Assembly: GCA_002336975.1 (NCBI GenBank)
Contig: DDFA01000016.1
Span: forward strand, 14,672 to 78,671
Direction: 5' to 3'
DNA: 64,000 nt
Origin: Phyllobacteriaceae bacterium UBA1940
GTDB taxonomy: Bacteria > Pseudomonadota > Alphaproteobacteria > Rhizobiales > Rhizobiaceae
Numbering within the stretch: the stretch's first letter is position 1; each line of letters begins with the position of its first letter. Of this stretch, positions 24,363-32,579 are shown piece after piece. A program made the translations under genes and the position numbers. The notes under the pieces are model-generated. The model saw nothing but the letters and a program-made list of their open reading frames with translations. It did not search any database and was not told where the DNA came from.

Positions 24363-25303
24363 TGGCTGAGAACTCCGGTATCTCCTGGACACGGCACACC
24401 TGGAACCCCTGGATCGGCTGCACGAAGATTTCGCCGGCCTGTGACGGCTGCTATGCCGAGGCGCTGATGGACAAGCGCTTCAGCCGGGCACAGTGGGGCA
24501 ACCATCCGCGCGCGCGCACCGGTGCCCACACCTGGAACGATCCTTTCCGTTGGCAGCGCCAGGCCGAAAAAGATGGCGATCGGCCGTTCGTGTTCTGCGC
24601 TTCGCTTGCGGACATCTTCGACAACCAGGTCGATCCGCAGTGGCGGGTCGATGCTTTCGACGTCATGCGCCGCACGCCACGGCTGGTCTATCTGCTGCTG
24701 ACGAAGCGGCCACAGACCATTGTGAAGCTCTCGGACGCCGCCGGCGGACTGCCATCAAACGCGGCGCTCGGCACGACGGTCGAGGATCAAAAGCGGGCGG
24801 ATATCAATCTGGCGGCGCTCGAGGTCGCCAGGATCGAGTTGCAGCCGCTCTTCACATTCGGCTCGTTCGAGCCGTTGCTGGGGCCTGTCATCATTCCGCC
24901 GGGGCTGATGCCGGGGTGGATCATCACCGGCGGCGAGACCGACCAGGGCACGCACCTTGCGCGGCCCACGCATCCCGGCTGGTTCCGTTCGCTGCGTGAC
25001 CAGGCGGCGGCTGCGGGGGTGCCCTATCACCACAAGCAGAATGGTGAGTGGGTGTCGGTCTCGGAAGTGTCAGGGCCGGGTCAGCATTTCACTTTCGGCG
25101 ACGGCGCGACCGTGCGGCGGACAGGAAAACGGCTTTCGGGCCGCACTCTCGACCATGTCGAGCACAATACATTTCCAGAGGTGGCGGCACGACGGGCGAG
25201 CTTGTTCCGATCGTCGAGCAGCTTGCGCGCTGCACCAGCCACTCCGAGCGGGCGCTGTGGTTGCTTGCCTGCCCGATCGACATGCTGCGTCGGTACGAAA
25301 TGA
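24362..25303 (+). CDS. DUF5131 (phage Gp37/Gp68 family) protein, read-through at its 3' end
   Basis: The first 275 residues match the DUF5131 family often carried by phages: ISWTRHTWNPWIGCTKISPACDGCYAE with a Cys-x6-Cys-x2-Cys set, VFCASLADIFDNQV, YLLLTKRPQ, GTTVEDQ and IITGGETDQG. The cysteine set resembles a metal or iron-sulphur site; its reaction is unknown. The protein should end near TFPEVAA, but codon CGA at 25190-25192 stands where TGA is expected, and reading continues 37 more codons over the next gene. A single base change explains both this and the missing start of that gene. Confidence 0.8.
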   Translation: MAENSGISWTRHTWNPWIGCTKISPACDGCYAEALMDKRFSRAQWGNHPRARTGAHTWNDPFRWQRQAEKDGDRPFVFCASLADIFDNQVDPQWRVDAFDVMRRTPRLVYLLLTKRPQTIVKLSDAAGGLPSNAALGTTVEDQKRADINLAALEVARIELQPLFTFGSFEPLLGPVIIPPGLMPGWIITGGETDQGTHLARPTHPGWFRSLRDQAAAAGVPYHHKQNGEWVSVSEVSGPGQHFTFGDGATVRRTGKRLSGRTLDHVEHNTFPEVAARRASLFRSSSSLRAAPATPSGRCGCLPARSTCCVGTK

Positions 25304-25518
25304 CGATCCGCAACCGGCTGATGCTCGCCGGTTGCCATGCCGGCCTCGACTATCTGGAGGTCCTGCGTGTCGTGATGAGCGCCACGCGCGGGCCAGAGAC
25401 CGGGCTGCCCACCAATTCCTCTGTCGAGCTGCTCCTGGCGGCCGCCGACCGGCTGCGAGGCTGGGCGGCGGAGCGGGATGGATACGACACGCAAGCCGAC
25501 GATCCGACTGACCTTTAG
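25189..25518 (+). CDS. Phage protein with a lost canonical start (ACG in place of ATG)
   Basis: The frame gives 109 residues beginning at ACG ACG GGC GAG CTT, reading GELVPIVEQLARCTSHSERALWLLACPIDMLRRYEMTIRNRL and later GLPTNSSVELLLAAADRLRGWAAER. It looks like a real phage protein by composition and reads through to a normal stop. There is no ATG, GTG or TTG at the front; AGAGGTGG sits 5-12 bases before the ACG at 25189, so the ribosome site is intact. The gene is either silenced, started weakly at ACG, or miscalled at one base. Function unknown. Confidence 0.6.
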   Translation, partial: TTGELVPIVEQLARCTSHSERALWLLACPIDMLRRYEMTIRNRLMLAGCHAGLDYLEVLRVVMSATRGPETGLPTNSSVELLLAAADRLRGWAAERDGYDTQADDPTDL

Positions 25519-25573
25519 ACAATCAAGACCATGCCGATTTGTACTGCGTTCGGCCTTTCGTACAGGGCTGGAA

Positions 25574-26125
25574 ATGAATTGCATTGCCGACATCGATGCC
25601 GCTATCCGATCCGCCGGCCTCAACGAGGGCGACGTGCTGCGCGCCGCCGGCGTCGAGGCGCGCTACCTTTCGCAGATCCGGCGCGGGCGTCGCACCTTCA
25701 CGAGCACCATGGCCCGCCGCCTGCAGTTGGCGATCGCCGAGCTGAAGCGGATCCAGAAGCTTGCCGAGCGGGAGAAGGATGCGGACGGCAAGACGCCCTG
25801 GCAGAGCAGGGCGGCGGCGCAATACCGGCTCTGCATATCCTTCGTCGCGCATGCCAGCGGCGTGCTGCCACGCTTCATCCTCGATGCCGATCCCGGCCGG
25901 CGGGCGACGGCCGATCCGCAATGGCTGCGGGCCGCCAGGCTGCGCCGGATCGCCCTCTACATTGCCAGCCAATATCTCAACATCCCGCAAGCCGATCTCG
26001 CCCGCGCCGCCTCGATGAGCAAGGCGAATGTGTGCAAGGCGCTGCAGGACCTCGAGGAGATCCGCGAAGGCGATCCCGAAATATCGCGGATCCTCGCGGC
26101 CGTCGAAGGAGCGTTCGAAGGATGA
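25574..26125 (+). CDS. Two-domain HTH protein (XRE-like plus DnaA-like)
   Basis: A 183-residue protein. The first 60 residues hold an XRE-like HTH (NEGDVLRAAGVEARYLSQIRRGRRTFTSTMARRL). The C-terminal 60 residues read RRIALYIASQYLNIPQADLARAASMSKANVCKALQDLEEI, which resembles domain IV of DnaA or a replication-initiation HTH. It stands at the head of the replication block, so a role in phage replication control is likely. Start at 25574; the longer reading adds 32 atypical residues. Confidence 0.65.
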   Translation: MNCIADIDAAIRSAGLNEGDVLRAAGVEARYLSQIRRGRRTFTSTMARRLQLAIAELKRIQKLAEREKDADGKTPWQSRAAAQYRLCISFVAHASGVLPRFILDADPGRRATADPQWLRAARLRRIALYIASQYLNIPQADLARAASMSKANVCKALQDLEEIREGDPEISRILAAVEGAFEG

Positions 26126-26511
26126 ACTGGGCGGATTATCAGGTCGGCCGGCGGGTCGCTTGCGTCAAGGATGGCAGCGCCGTCTGTCGGCTGCATTGCT
26201 CGATCTGGCCAATTCTCGGGCGCGTCTACACGATCAAGGCATCCCGGATGGGGGCGAACGAACACGGCGAAGAAATTCTCGGCCTGCGGTTCGACGAGTT
26301 CGAGGCTTACAGCATTGCCGAGTTTCGGCCGGAAGACGGCTATTGGTGGTTTCCCGCGCGGTCGTTCCGGCCGCTCGATGAGCGCCGCCTCGACCAGTTC
26401 CGCAAGTTGCTGACGCCGGCGCCGAAGGTGAGGGCGGCGGCCGACTATCACGCCGCCGGCACGCGGACCTATCTTTTGGCGCTGCCGCCCAAGATGAGGG
26501 CGCCGGCATGA
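26122..26511 (+). CDS. Phage protein of unknown function
   Basis: A 129-residue protein starting with overlap to the previous stop (ATGA). The first half reads YQVGRRVACVKDG, LGRVYTIKAS, GLRFDEFEAY and WWFPARSFRPLDERRLDQFRKLL, a pattern of short strands common in phage proteins of the YodC type. No catalytic motif seen. It overlaps the primase start by 4 bp. Confidence 0.6.
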   Translation: MNWADYQVGRRVACVKDGSAVCRLHCSIWPILGRVYTIKASRMGANEHGEEILGLRFDEFEAYSIAEFRPEDGYWWFPARSFRPLDERRLDQFRKLLTPAPKVRAAADYHAAGTRTYLLALPPKMRAPA

Positions 26512-27647
26512 GCCAGCATAACGATCTGCCAGAAATCAAGCAGGGCCTGAAAGACCGGATCGATGCGGTCTGCCTGCGCCTGTTGCCGGACGGGCGACGG
26601 ATGGGGCGGCTTTGGGTTTCGAACAATCCGGTAACCGGCGACTATCGGCAGACGCCGGAGTTCAAGGTGGCGCTGACGCGCGACGTCGGCGCCTGGAAGG
26701 ATTGGCGCACCGGCGACAAGGGCGACGTGATCAAGCTCGTCCAGTACCTCACGTCTGGCGGCGACATGACCAGCCGGGACAGCTTTCGCCAGGCGCTCGA
26801 CTGGTCGCGCGATTTCCTCGGCTTGCGCAGCATGAGCCCGCAGCAGCGCCGCCAGATGAGCGCGCGCGCGGCCGAGGCGCGCCAGGAGGCCGAGCGCAAG
26901 GAAGCCGAGGAGCGGATCGGCCGCATGCTGAAAGCCGAAAAGCTGTTTCATCGCGGCTATCAGGACGGCGCGGCCAGCACGGCCGAGGCCTATGCCCGCC
27001 GGTATTTCGCGGTGCGGGGCATACCGCTCGAGACCTGGCCGAACCGGGATCTGGCGACGTTTCGCTTTACCGAGGCGCAGGAATTCTGGGCGCGTGCGCA
27101 GTTTCGCCACGAAAACGGCCGGCGCATCAAGATCGTCGAGGGGCCGCGCTTTCCCTGCATCTACGCGGCCGGCCGCCTGCCGACCGGGCAGGTTTCGGCG
27201 GTGCACATGACGTTCCTCGACCCTATGGGGCCGCGCAAGCTGCCGATCGTCGATCCCAAGACGGAAAACTCCAAGGTGATGTTTGGTCCCTGGGATGGCG
27301 GCGCGATCATTCGCCTGACCCACGGCCCGGAGGGCCAGCCGCCGGAGACAGCGCGCGAAGCGCATCCCCTGATCATGGGAGAAGGCATCGAGACCACGGC
27401 CTCGATGGCGCGCACGGCGCCGGAAGCGCGCGCCTGGGCCGCCGGCAGCCTCGCCAACATGTTGCATGCGCCCGTCTGGCTGCCCTGCGTCTCGTCGATC
27501 GTGCTGCTGAAAGACCACTTCAAGCACAAGACCACCGAAAAGCAATTCGACCAGGTCTGCGAGGCGATGGACCGCAGCGGCAAGCCATGGATCGCCGTCG
27601 ACAGCATCGAGGGTAACGATTTCAACGACCTGATACAGGAGGTTTAG
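26508..27647 (+). CDS. Toprim-domain primase
   Basis: A 379-residue DNA primase-like protein. The N-terminal part (to about 80) resembles the CHC2 primase front (WKDWRTGDKGDVIKLVQYLTSGG) though the zinc cysteines are absent. A helical region with RQEAERKEAEERI follows. The C-terminal Toprim fold shows IMGEGIETTASM near residue 290 and a closing DFNDLI. Toprim domains bind magnesium and join nucleotides. It sits in the replication block with a P-loop helicase 5 kb downstream. Confidence 0.82.
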   Translation: MSQHNDLPEIKQGLKDRIDAVCLRLLPDGRRMGRLWVSNNPVTGDYRQTPEFKVALTRDVGAWKDWRTGDKGDVIKLVQYLTSGGDMTSRDSFRQALDWSRDFLGLRSMSPQQRRQMSARAAEARQEAERKEAEERIGRMLKAEKLFHRGYQDGAASTAEAYARRYFAVRGIPLETWPNRDLATFRFTEAQEFWARAQFRHENGRRIKIVEGPRFPCIYAAGRLPTGQVSAVHMTFLDPMGPRKLPIVDPKTENSKVMFGPWDGGAIIRLTHGPEGQPPETAREAHPLIMGEGIETTASMARTAPEARAWAAGSLANMLHAPVWLPCVSSIVLLKDHFKHKTTEKQFDQVCEAMDRSGKPWIAVDSIEGNDFNDLIQEV

Positions 27648-28034
27648 GTGAGCTACGAAGCTTTTGGCGAACCCGACGACAGTCCATACGAGGCGGCGAT
27701 CGAGGCCGGCTGGATCGATCCCGACGATCTTTCCAAGGCGATGTCCGACGTCATGGCGGAACGCGACCGGCAGGAGAACGTCGAAGGCTTCACGGCGGAT
27801 CACGACGATCAATATGACGACGGCCAGCTCGAGCGCGCCGCCGCGTCCTACGCGCTGTTCGACTGCCGGCGCGTTGGCCATTGGTTCATCAATGACATCT
27901 GGGCCTGGTCGTCGAAGTGGTGGAAGCCGCGGTCGCACCGGGAGAACCTGGTGCGTGCTGCCGCTCTTCTGATTGCCGCGATCGAGAAGATCGATCGCGC
28001 CTCCTCCACAGGACATTCTGGGGTTAAGCCATGA
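27648..28034 (+). CDS. Conserved phage protein of unknown function
   Basis: A 128-residue protein with a GTG start behind GGAGG. Its middle reads MAERDRQENVEGFTADHDDQYDDGQLERAAASYAL and RENLVRAAALLIAAIEKIDR, a pattern seen again and again in phages and prophages; the conserved His-Asp-Asp stretch is its hallmark. No role assigned. Overlaps the DHH gene by 4 bp. Confidence 0.7.
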   Translation: MSYEAFGEPDDSPYEAAIEAGWIDPDDLSKAMSDVMAERDRQENVEGFTADHDDQYDDGQLERAAASYALFDCRRVGHWFINDIWAWSSKWWKPRSHRENLVRAAALLIAAIEKIDRASSTGHSGVKP

Positions 28035-28912
28035 TCCCCGACATCTGCATTTATCACGCCAATTGCGACGATGGTTTTGCCGCCGCCTACGCGGTCTGGA
28101 GAAGGTTTGGCGATGCCGTAAAGTTCATCCCTGCCCAATACGGCGCCGACATTCCGGACGTTGTAGGCAAGGATGTCCTGATCGTAGACTTCTCGTTCAA
28201 AAAGCCGGAAATGCAGCGGCTCGCCGGTGAGGCGAAGCGCATCATCGTGCTCGACCACCACAAGACGGCTGAGGCGGAGCTTTCCGACTTCACCAGGCTG
28301 GAATGCGTCGGCGGGCCATTCGAGAAGCGGTACGCTGACAGGCTTCTTGCCGGCGTGGGCGTCTGTTTCGACATGAACAAGTCTGGTTGCCGCCTCGCAT
28401 GGGAATATTGTTTCGGCGATATGCCTATGCCCGGCTGGTTTGCCGCCGTAGAGGATCGAGACCTGTGGCGCTTCGCGCTGCCCGCGACGAAAGAAATATG
28501 CATTTCGATCCGGTCGCATCCCCGAGACTTCAACGTCTGGGATGGCTTCGACGCCGGCGAGCTTGCAGCCGAGGGCGCAGCGATCCAGCGCTATGTTGAC
28601 ATGATCGTCAGCAACATCTGCGACACTGCCTTCGTCGAGAACATTGGCGGCCACGATGTACCGGTGGCGGCATGCTCCTATGATTTCGTTTCCGAAACCG
28701 CGAACCAGCTTCTCCAGCGCAATCCCGACGCGCCATTCGCGGCGTGTATCGTTCGCTCCTATGACGGCGTGACCTATTCGCTGCGGTCGATGGATGACCG
28801 AATGGACGTTTCCGAGATTGCCAAAGCCAACGGCGGTGGTGGGCATCGCAATGCCGCCGGCTTCCGTGCCAAGGCAACCGCCAGCAATGCGAAGGGGCAG
28901 GACCATGCTTAG
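28031..28912 (+). CDS. DHH-family phosphoesterase
   Basis: A 293-residue metal-dependent phosphoesterase. DHH-family motifs are present in order: HANCDDGFAA (residues about 9-18), IVDFSF near 55, DHHKT near 79, EDRD near 140, and the DHHA1 motif GGGGHRNAAG near 275. Relatives cut short RNA, pAp or cyclic dinucleotides. In a phage genome it could supply nucleotide recycling or destroy a host defence signal; the sequence does not decide. Start at 28031 overlaps the previous stop. Confidence 0.85.
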   Translation: MIPDICIYHANCDDGFAAAYAVWRRFGDAVKFIPAQYGADIPDVVGKDVLIVDFSFKKPEMQRLAGEAKRIIVLDHHKTAEAELSDFTRLECVGGPFEKRYADRLLAGVGVCFDMNKSGCRLAWEYCFGDMPMPGWFAAVEDRDLWRFALPATKEICISIRSHPRDFNVWDGFDAGELAAEGAAIQRYVDMIVSNICDTAFVENIGGHDVPVAACSYDFVSETANQLLQRNPDAPFAACIVRSYDGVTYSLRSMDDRMDVSEIAKANGGGGHRNAAGFRAKATASNAKGQDHA

Positions 28913-29108
28913 GCGCTTCCCAAAGCAGAAGGTGGTCGTTGTCCGTGTCGAAGAGACCAGCGACGGCCTCATCATTCATCCCGACGACGCTCGGAACTAC
29001 GGCCTTAACTGGGACCAGCCCTACAAAGGCCGACTGACCCGCGATGGCTTCTTCCGCATCGCGTTACCGCAAGCCTCCAGCAAACCGAAGGACGCTTCCA
29101 ATGAGTAG
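28905..29108 (+). CDS. Small phage protein of unknown function
   Basis: A 67-residue protein starting inside the end of the DHH gene (AGGGG upstream). It reads KVVVVRVEETSDGLIIHPDDARNYGL, beta-rich with an alternation of charged and hydrophobic residues. No family recognised. Confidence 0.6.
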   Translation: MLRRFPKQKVVVVRVEETSDGLIIHPDDARNYGLNWDQPYKGRLTRDGFFRIALPQASSKPKDASNE

Positions 29109-29565
29109 AGATCACGACAAGCTGCCGGAAGCGCTCCGGCCGTTCTCACGGGCTCTTGCTATCCACGATGCCCTGCCTGCGCGGTTCAAGCCGTCCGATG
29201 AAACCCCGTTGCGGGAAATCCTGGCTGGCATATGGCCGACCGTTGCCGATCTCCGGGCTCTCGTCGAATGGGCTGCATCGAACAGAGGAAACGCTAGCTG
29301 GCAGCCGATCGAGACGGCTCCGAAGAACACCAAGCTTTTGGTGGCCTATCAGAATGAGCTTGGCAATTGGCGCATCGTCACCGCCTGCTACCACACACGG
29401 CTCGAGTGGTCCGACGAATACGGCGATCATGAGGAGGAGTTCGCACCGGAGGCTTGGTACGAAGAAAACGATAGCTCGGAGGTAATCTATCCGACCAGTC
29501 GAGTTCCCACCCATTGGCAACCTCTTCCAGCCACCCCAGCAGCGAAGGGGCCTGAGCATGGCTGA
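29101..29565 (+). CDS. DUF551-like phage protein
   Basis: A 154-residue protein. The C-terminal half reads WQPIETAPKNTKLLVAYQ and ends PTHWQPLPATP, the layout of DUF551 domains found in many phages. The N-terminal half is helical (RPFSRALAIHDALPARF). DUF551 has no known biochemical role. Start at 29101 overlaps the previous gene by 8 bp. Confidence 0.75.
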   Translation: MSRDHDKLPEALRPFSRALAIHDALPARFKPSDETPLREILAGIWPTVADLRALVEWAASNRGNASWQPIETAPKNTKLLVAYQNELGNWRIVTACYHTRLEWSDEYGDHEEEFAPEAWYEENDSSEVIYPTSRVPTHWQPLPATPAAKGPEHG

Positions 29566-29953
29566 GACCTCGTCCCCCACATGGATCATCGTGCAGCGCC
29601 ACGGCATGACGCCCGACAAAAAGGGGCCGCTCTACACGAATAAGCGTATCGAGGAATTTCTTCGAGACCTCTACAGCATTTATCCGGGCTGCGTTTGCAT
29701 CGTCGTGAATGATCTCGGCGCAGCCGGCTGGCACCCTCAGCACGGCTATGAATGGCTGGACATGTATGGTGACAGGCGCCGCCGCCATCCCCGGAAGCGC
29801 GAGCAAGAAAACGAGCCAGTCGGCTATCTTCGGCCCAGCGGCCTAGAAGCGCTCAAGACCGGCGGCGCCCACCTCTACAAGAGGCGAGACTGGCAGGCGA
29901 ACATCCCTGTCTACCTTTACCCCACAAAAGCGAAGGGGTGCGCCGATGCTTGA
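29558..29953 (+). CDS. Phage protein of unknown function
   Basis: A 131-residue protein with mixed alpha/beta pattern (WIIVQRHGM, CVCIVVNDLGAAGW) and a basic stretch DRRRRHPRKREQ. It ends [13 protein letters not shown], overlapping the ASCH gene by 8 bp. Not recognised. Confidence 0.6.
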   Translation: MAETSSPTWIIVQRHGMTPDKKGPLYTNKRIEEFLRDLYSIYPGCVCIVVNDLGAAGWHPQHGYEWLDMYGDRRRRHPRKREQENEPVGYLRPSGLEALKTGGAHLYKRRDWQANIPVYLYPTKAKGCADA

Positions 29954-30377
29954 CCTCATTCAGCTCGCCGATCGCGTCGCTGCTGGTGAGATCAAGGCGC
30001 TCAGCATCAAGCAGCCGTACCCGCACCACATCTTCCATGACGGGAAGGATGTCGAGAACCGCGACTGGCCGACCAGGGGCCGAGGCTGGTTCATCGTGCA
30101 TGCGGGCGTCTCGAAATCCGAGATCAACAAGGACGACGACGCTCAGATGGCCATGCCGCGCGGTGGCGTTGTCGGCATGGCACGGATCGTCGATTGCGTG
30201 ACCGAAATGGAAAGCCGCTGGTTCTTTGGCCGCTACGGTTTCGTGCTGCGCGATGCCTTCCCTCTGCCGCTCATTCCGTGCCGGGGGCAGCTCATGTTCT
30301 TCAACCTTGAGCCTGAAACGTGCCGCGCGGTCGCGGCTGCGATCCGAACCACAAGCATTCCGGGAGGTGCCCTATGA
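29946..30377 (+). CDS. ASCH-domain protein
   Basis: A 143-residue protein with the ASCH pattern: [26 protein letters not shown], then GWFIVHAG and [14 protein letters not shown] domains are PUA-like RNA-binding folds; several bacterial members are RNases or amidohydrolases on modified bases (for example YqfB). The phage role is unknown. Confidence 0.8.
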   Translation: MLDLIQLADRVAAGEIKALSIKQPYPHHIFHDGKDVENRDWPTRGRGWFIVHAGVSKSEINKDDDAQMAMPRGGVVGMARIVDCVTEMESRWFFGRYGFVLRDAFPLPLIPCRGQLMFFNLEPETCRAVAAAIRTTSIPGGAL

Positions 30378-30664
30378 GCGGCGCCGGCCACAATTCAGGG
30401 GTCGACGCCCATGGCGTTGCCCGCGACCAGCTTCGTGCCTTCGTCGAGCGGATCGAGCGCCTCGACGAGGAAGCGAAGGCGCGGAACGACGACCGCAAGG
30501 ACGTCTATGGCGAGGCCAAATCGATGGGCTTCGACACCAAGATCCTCAAGCGGGTTATCGCGATCCGCCGGCAGGACCGCGACCAGCGCCTCGAGGAGGA
30601 AGCGATCCTCAAAACCTACATGCAAGCGCTCGGCATGATCGACCTACCACCAGGAGAAGACTGA
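30374..30664 (+). CDS. GapR / DUF2312 nucleoid-associated protein
   Basis: A 96-residue protein matching the DUF2312 (GapR) family of alphaproteobacteria: [54 protein letters not shown]. GapR wraps overtwisted DNA ahead of replication and transcription forks and is a tetramer of coiled coils. A phage copy could help fork movement or modulate host chromatin. ATGA coupling to the ASCH gene. Confidence 0.9.
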   Translation: MSGAGHNSGVDAHGVARDQLRAFVERIERLDEEAKARNDDRKDVYGEAKSMGFDTKILKRVIAIRRQDRDQRLEEEAILKTYMQALGMIDLPPGED

Positions 30665-30665
30665 C

Positions 30666-31841
30666 ATGGCGAAAAAGAAGGGAAATGCCAATGAAACGGA
30701 AGCTGCAGAGGTTGTCGCGGGCGCGCTCGAGCCGGATCTTTCAGCGGAGCATGATGCATCGGCGCCTGCGCCGGTGGTGGAAGGCGACGGTGCTGGCGCC
30801 GCTCTCTCAGAGGGGGCGGAACACCAGGGCGAACCGGCGGGAACGTCTGGCGAGGCTGATGGCATTGCCGTGGTCGACGGCGCCGGAGAGCCGGGTGCCG
30901 AAGCCGAAACCGAAGCGCCGGAAGGTGTGGCATCGGCGCCGGTACACGAGAGCGCGGGGGTGAGCGATGACGCAGGCGAACATGATCAATCATCGTCTGA
31001 GATATCGGCAGAGGAAGCCGTTGCCGGCGATGCTAATGCCGGTGGAACCGATACCGATGGGCAGGAGCCCGGCGCAGATGGCGATGAGGGATCTGAGGAC
31101 GCTGGAGAAGGAGCTGGCGAGCAGCTCGACGCACAGCCCGATGCCGTTGACGAAGGCGATCGAGCAGGCGGTGTGGCCGCTGTCGTCGAGGGTGACCACG
31201 GATCCGACGCAAGCGGCGAGGGACATGGTGATGTACGGAACGGGGATGCTTCTGTTGCCATTGCCGATAGAGACGGCGGTGGAGGACCTGCAGGAGTATC
31301 AGCGGTGGATGCTGGGCTGGATCTGCCAGGCGATGATAGTGCCGCGCGCAATGATGGATCGGTGAACGACAGCGATGGAAGTGCTGACGGGGTTGATCCG
31401 GTTGATCATGGCGACCAGACGCTCGATCGCGTTGCACTTTGCGGGGCGGTCGGTGCGTACCAGGAGGCTTTAATTCATGGCGCCTGGCTCGAGGCAACCA
31501 TGCGCGGATCCGATGCGCTCGATCCGCAGATGACCGACGCGGCCTATGACGAGATGGCCGTCTATGTCCGCAAGATCGGCGAGCGGGCGTCGCCGGAGGT
31601 CCTGGCGCAGCATCTCGTGCTCTCAAAGCACCGTTCGTCGGCCGAGATCTCGCAGGCCGAGCGCATCGCCTTTACGGCATTTTCCGGCGTTCTTCTCGGC
31701 CTCGATCGCTATGTCGCGTCCGAACGGGAGCGGATCGCCCGCGAGAATGCGGTGGCGGAAACGCGGCCACCGGTGCCGATCGACGAGACGACGATGGAAT
31801 TCGTCGATGCGCCCATGGCGACATGGGGAGGGCGCGGCTGA
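30666..31841 (+). CDS. Phage protein with long acidic disordered N-terminus
   Basis: A 391-residue protein behind AGGAGAAG. Residues about 15-245 are a low-complexity region of Ala, Gly, Glu and Asp (for example GAEAETEAPEGVASAP). Residues about 250-391 form a compact helical domain reading YQEALIHGAWLEATMRGSDALDPQMTDAAYDEMAVYVRKI, then LGLDRYVASERERI. This tail domain looks like those of other rhizobial phages. Other-frame reading of the acidic part gives two basic open frames, which I think are shadows. Function unknown. Confidence 0.6.
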   Translation: MAKKKGNANETEAAEVVAGALEPDLSAEHDASAPAPVVEGDGAGAALSEGAEHQGEPAGTSGEADGIAVVDGAGEPGAEAETEAPEGVASAPVHESAGVSDDAGEHDQSSSEISAEEAVAGDANAGGTDTDGQEPGADGDEGSEDAGEGAGEQLDAQPDAVDEGDRAGGVAAVVEGDHGSDASGEGHGDVRNGDASVAIADRDGGGGPAGVSAVDAGLDLPGDDSAARNDGSVNDSDGSADGVDPVDHGDQTLDRVALCGAVGAYQEALIHGAWLEATMRGSDALDPQMTDAAYDEMAVYVRKIGERASPEVLAQHLVLSKHRSSAEISQAERIAFTAFSGVLLGLDRYVASERERIARENAVAETRPPVPIDETTMEFVDAPMATWGGRG

Positions 31842-32164
31842 TGGCGAAGTATCGGAAAAAGCCGGTTGTTGTCGAAGCTTTCCAGCTCACCGAGGAGGCC
31901 CGCGCCGACAATAGCGCTTGGCCGAGTTGGGCGCATGACGCTTGGAACAAGGATGACGGCCGCGACGGCAACGAGCCCGAGGAGGGCGCGTTGTCCTGCG
32001 AGATCGGGGTCGGTGACGGGCCGCTCTTCGTCTTCACGAAGGAAGGCAAGATGACGGCTCAGATTGGCGACTGGATCATCCAGGGCGTCAACGGCGAGAT
32101 CTATCCCTGCAAGCCGGAGATCTTTGCCGCGACCTATGATCTCGTCGATGAGGAGGCGGGCTGA
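31841..32164 (+). CDS. Conserved phage protein (PGDYG/YRKKP type)
   Basis: A 107-residue protein starting by TGATG overlap. It reads YRKKPVVVEAFQLTEEA at the front and closes GDWIIQGVNGEIYPCKPEIFAATYDLVD, a pattern seen in phages of many hosts. Both ends are conserved, the middle varies. No role is known. Confidence 0.75.
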   Translation: MAKYRKKPVVVEAFQLTEEARADNSAWPSWAHDAWNKDDGRDGNEPEEGALSCEIGVGDGPLFVFTKEGKMTAQIGDWIIQGVNGEIYPCKPEIFAATYDLVDEEAG

Positions 32165-32505
32165 TGGGGCGTCTGAGAAAGGCCGTCACGGACCAGCTCA
32201 AGCAGCCTGCGCCGCCTGAGCCGATGATCGCGCCGCAGGAAGGCCCGCCCTACAAGACGGGCGATCTCGTCTGCCTGAAAAGCGGCGGCTTCCCTATGAC
32301 CGTCATTGAAACGGGCTTCGTTAAGAGCTGCAGCGATCCGGAAGGCTACTGGCTCGTCAACGTCGTCTATGCCCCTGAGCGACTTGAAGATCACGTCGGT
32401 GTCCGGATGAACGGAACCGGCCTCATCTACGACGAACTCGACGCGGCGCTGCTCAAGCCGAGCAGCGGTTTCGGACGCGATATGGACGATAACATTCCAT
32501 TCTGA
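32164..32505 (+). CDS. DUF2158-like protein
   Basis: A 113-residue protein whose middle reads YKTGDLVCLKSGGFPMTVIETG, the DUF2158 / YodC pattern: a small SH3-like barrel. The C-terminal part (SSGFGRDMDDNIPF) is phage-type. It is 4-bp coupled by TGATG to the previous gene. Confidence 0.72.
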   Translation: MGRLRKAVTDQLKQPAPPEPMIAPQEGPPYKTGDLVCLKSGGFPMTVIETGFVKSCSDPEGYWLVNVVYAPERLEDHVGVRMNGTGLIYDELDAALLKPSSGFGRDMDDNIPF

Positions 32506-32579
32506 CCCATGCCCGCTGCGCCTCGGCGCGGCGGCGATCGCCGTCGGCAATCCCGCCGGCGGTAAACGAGGAGAGAACC

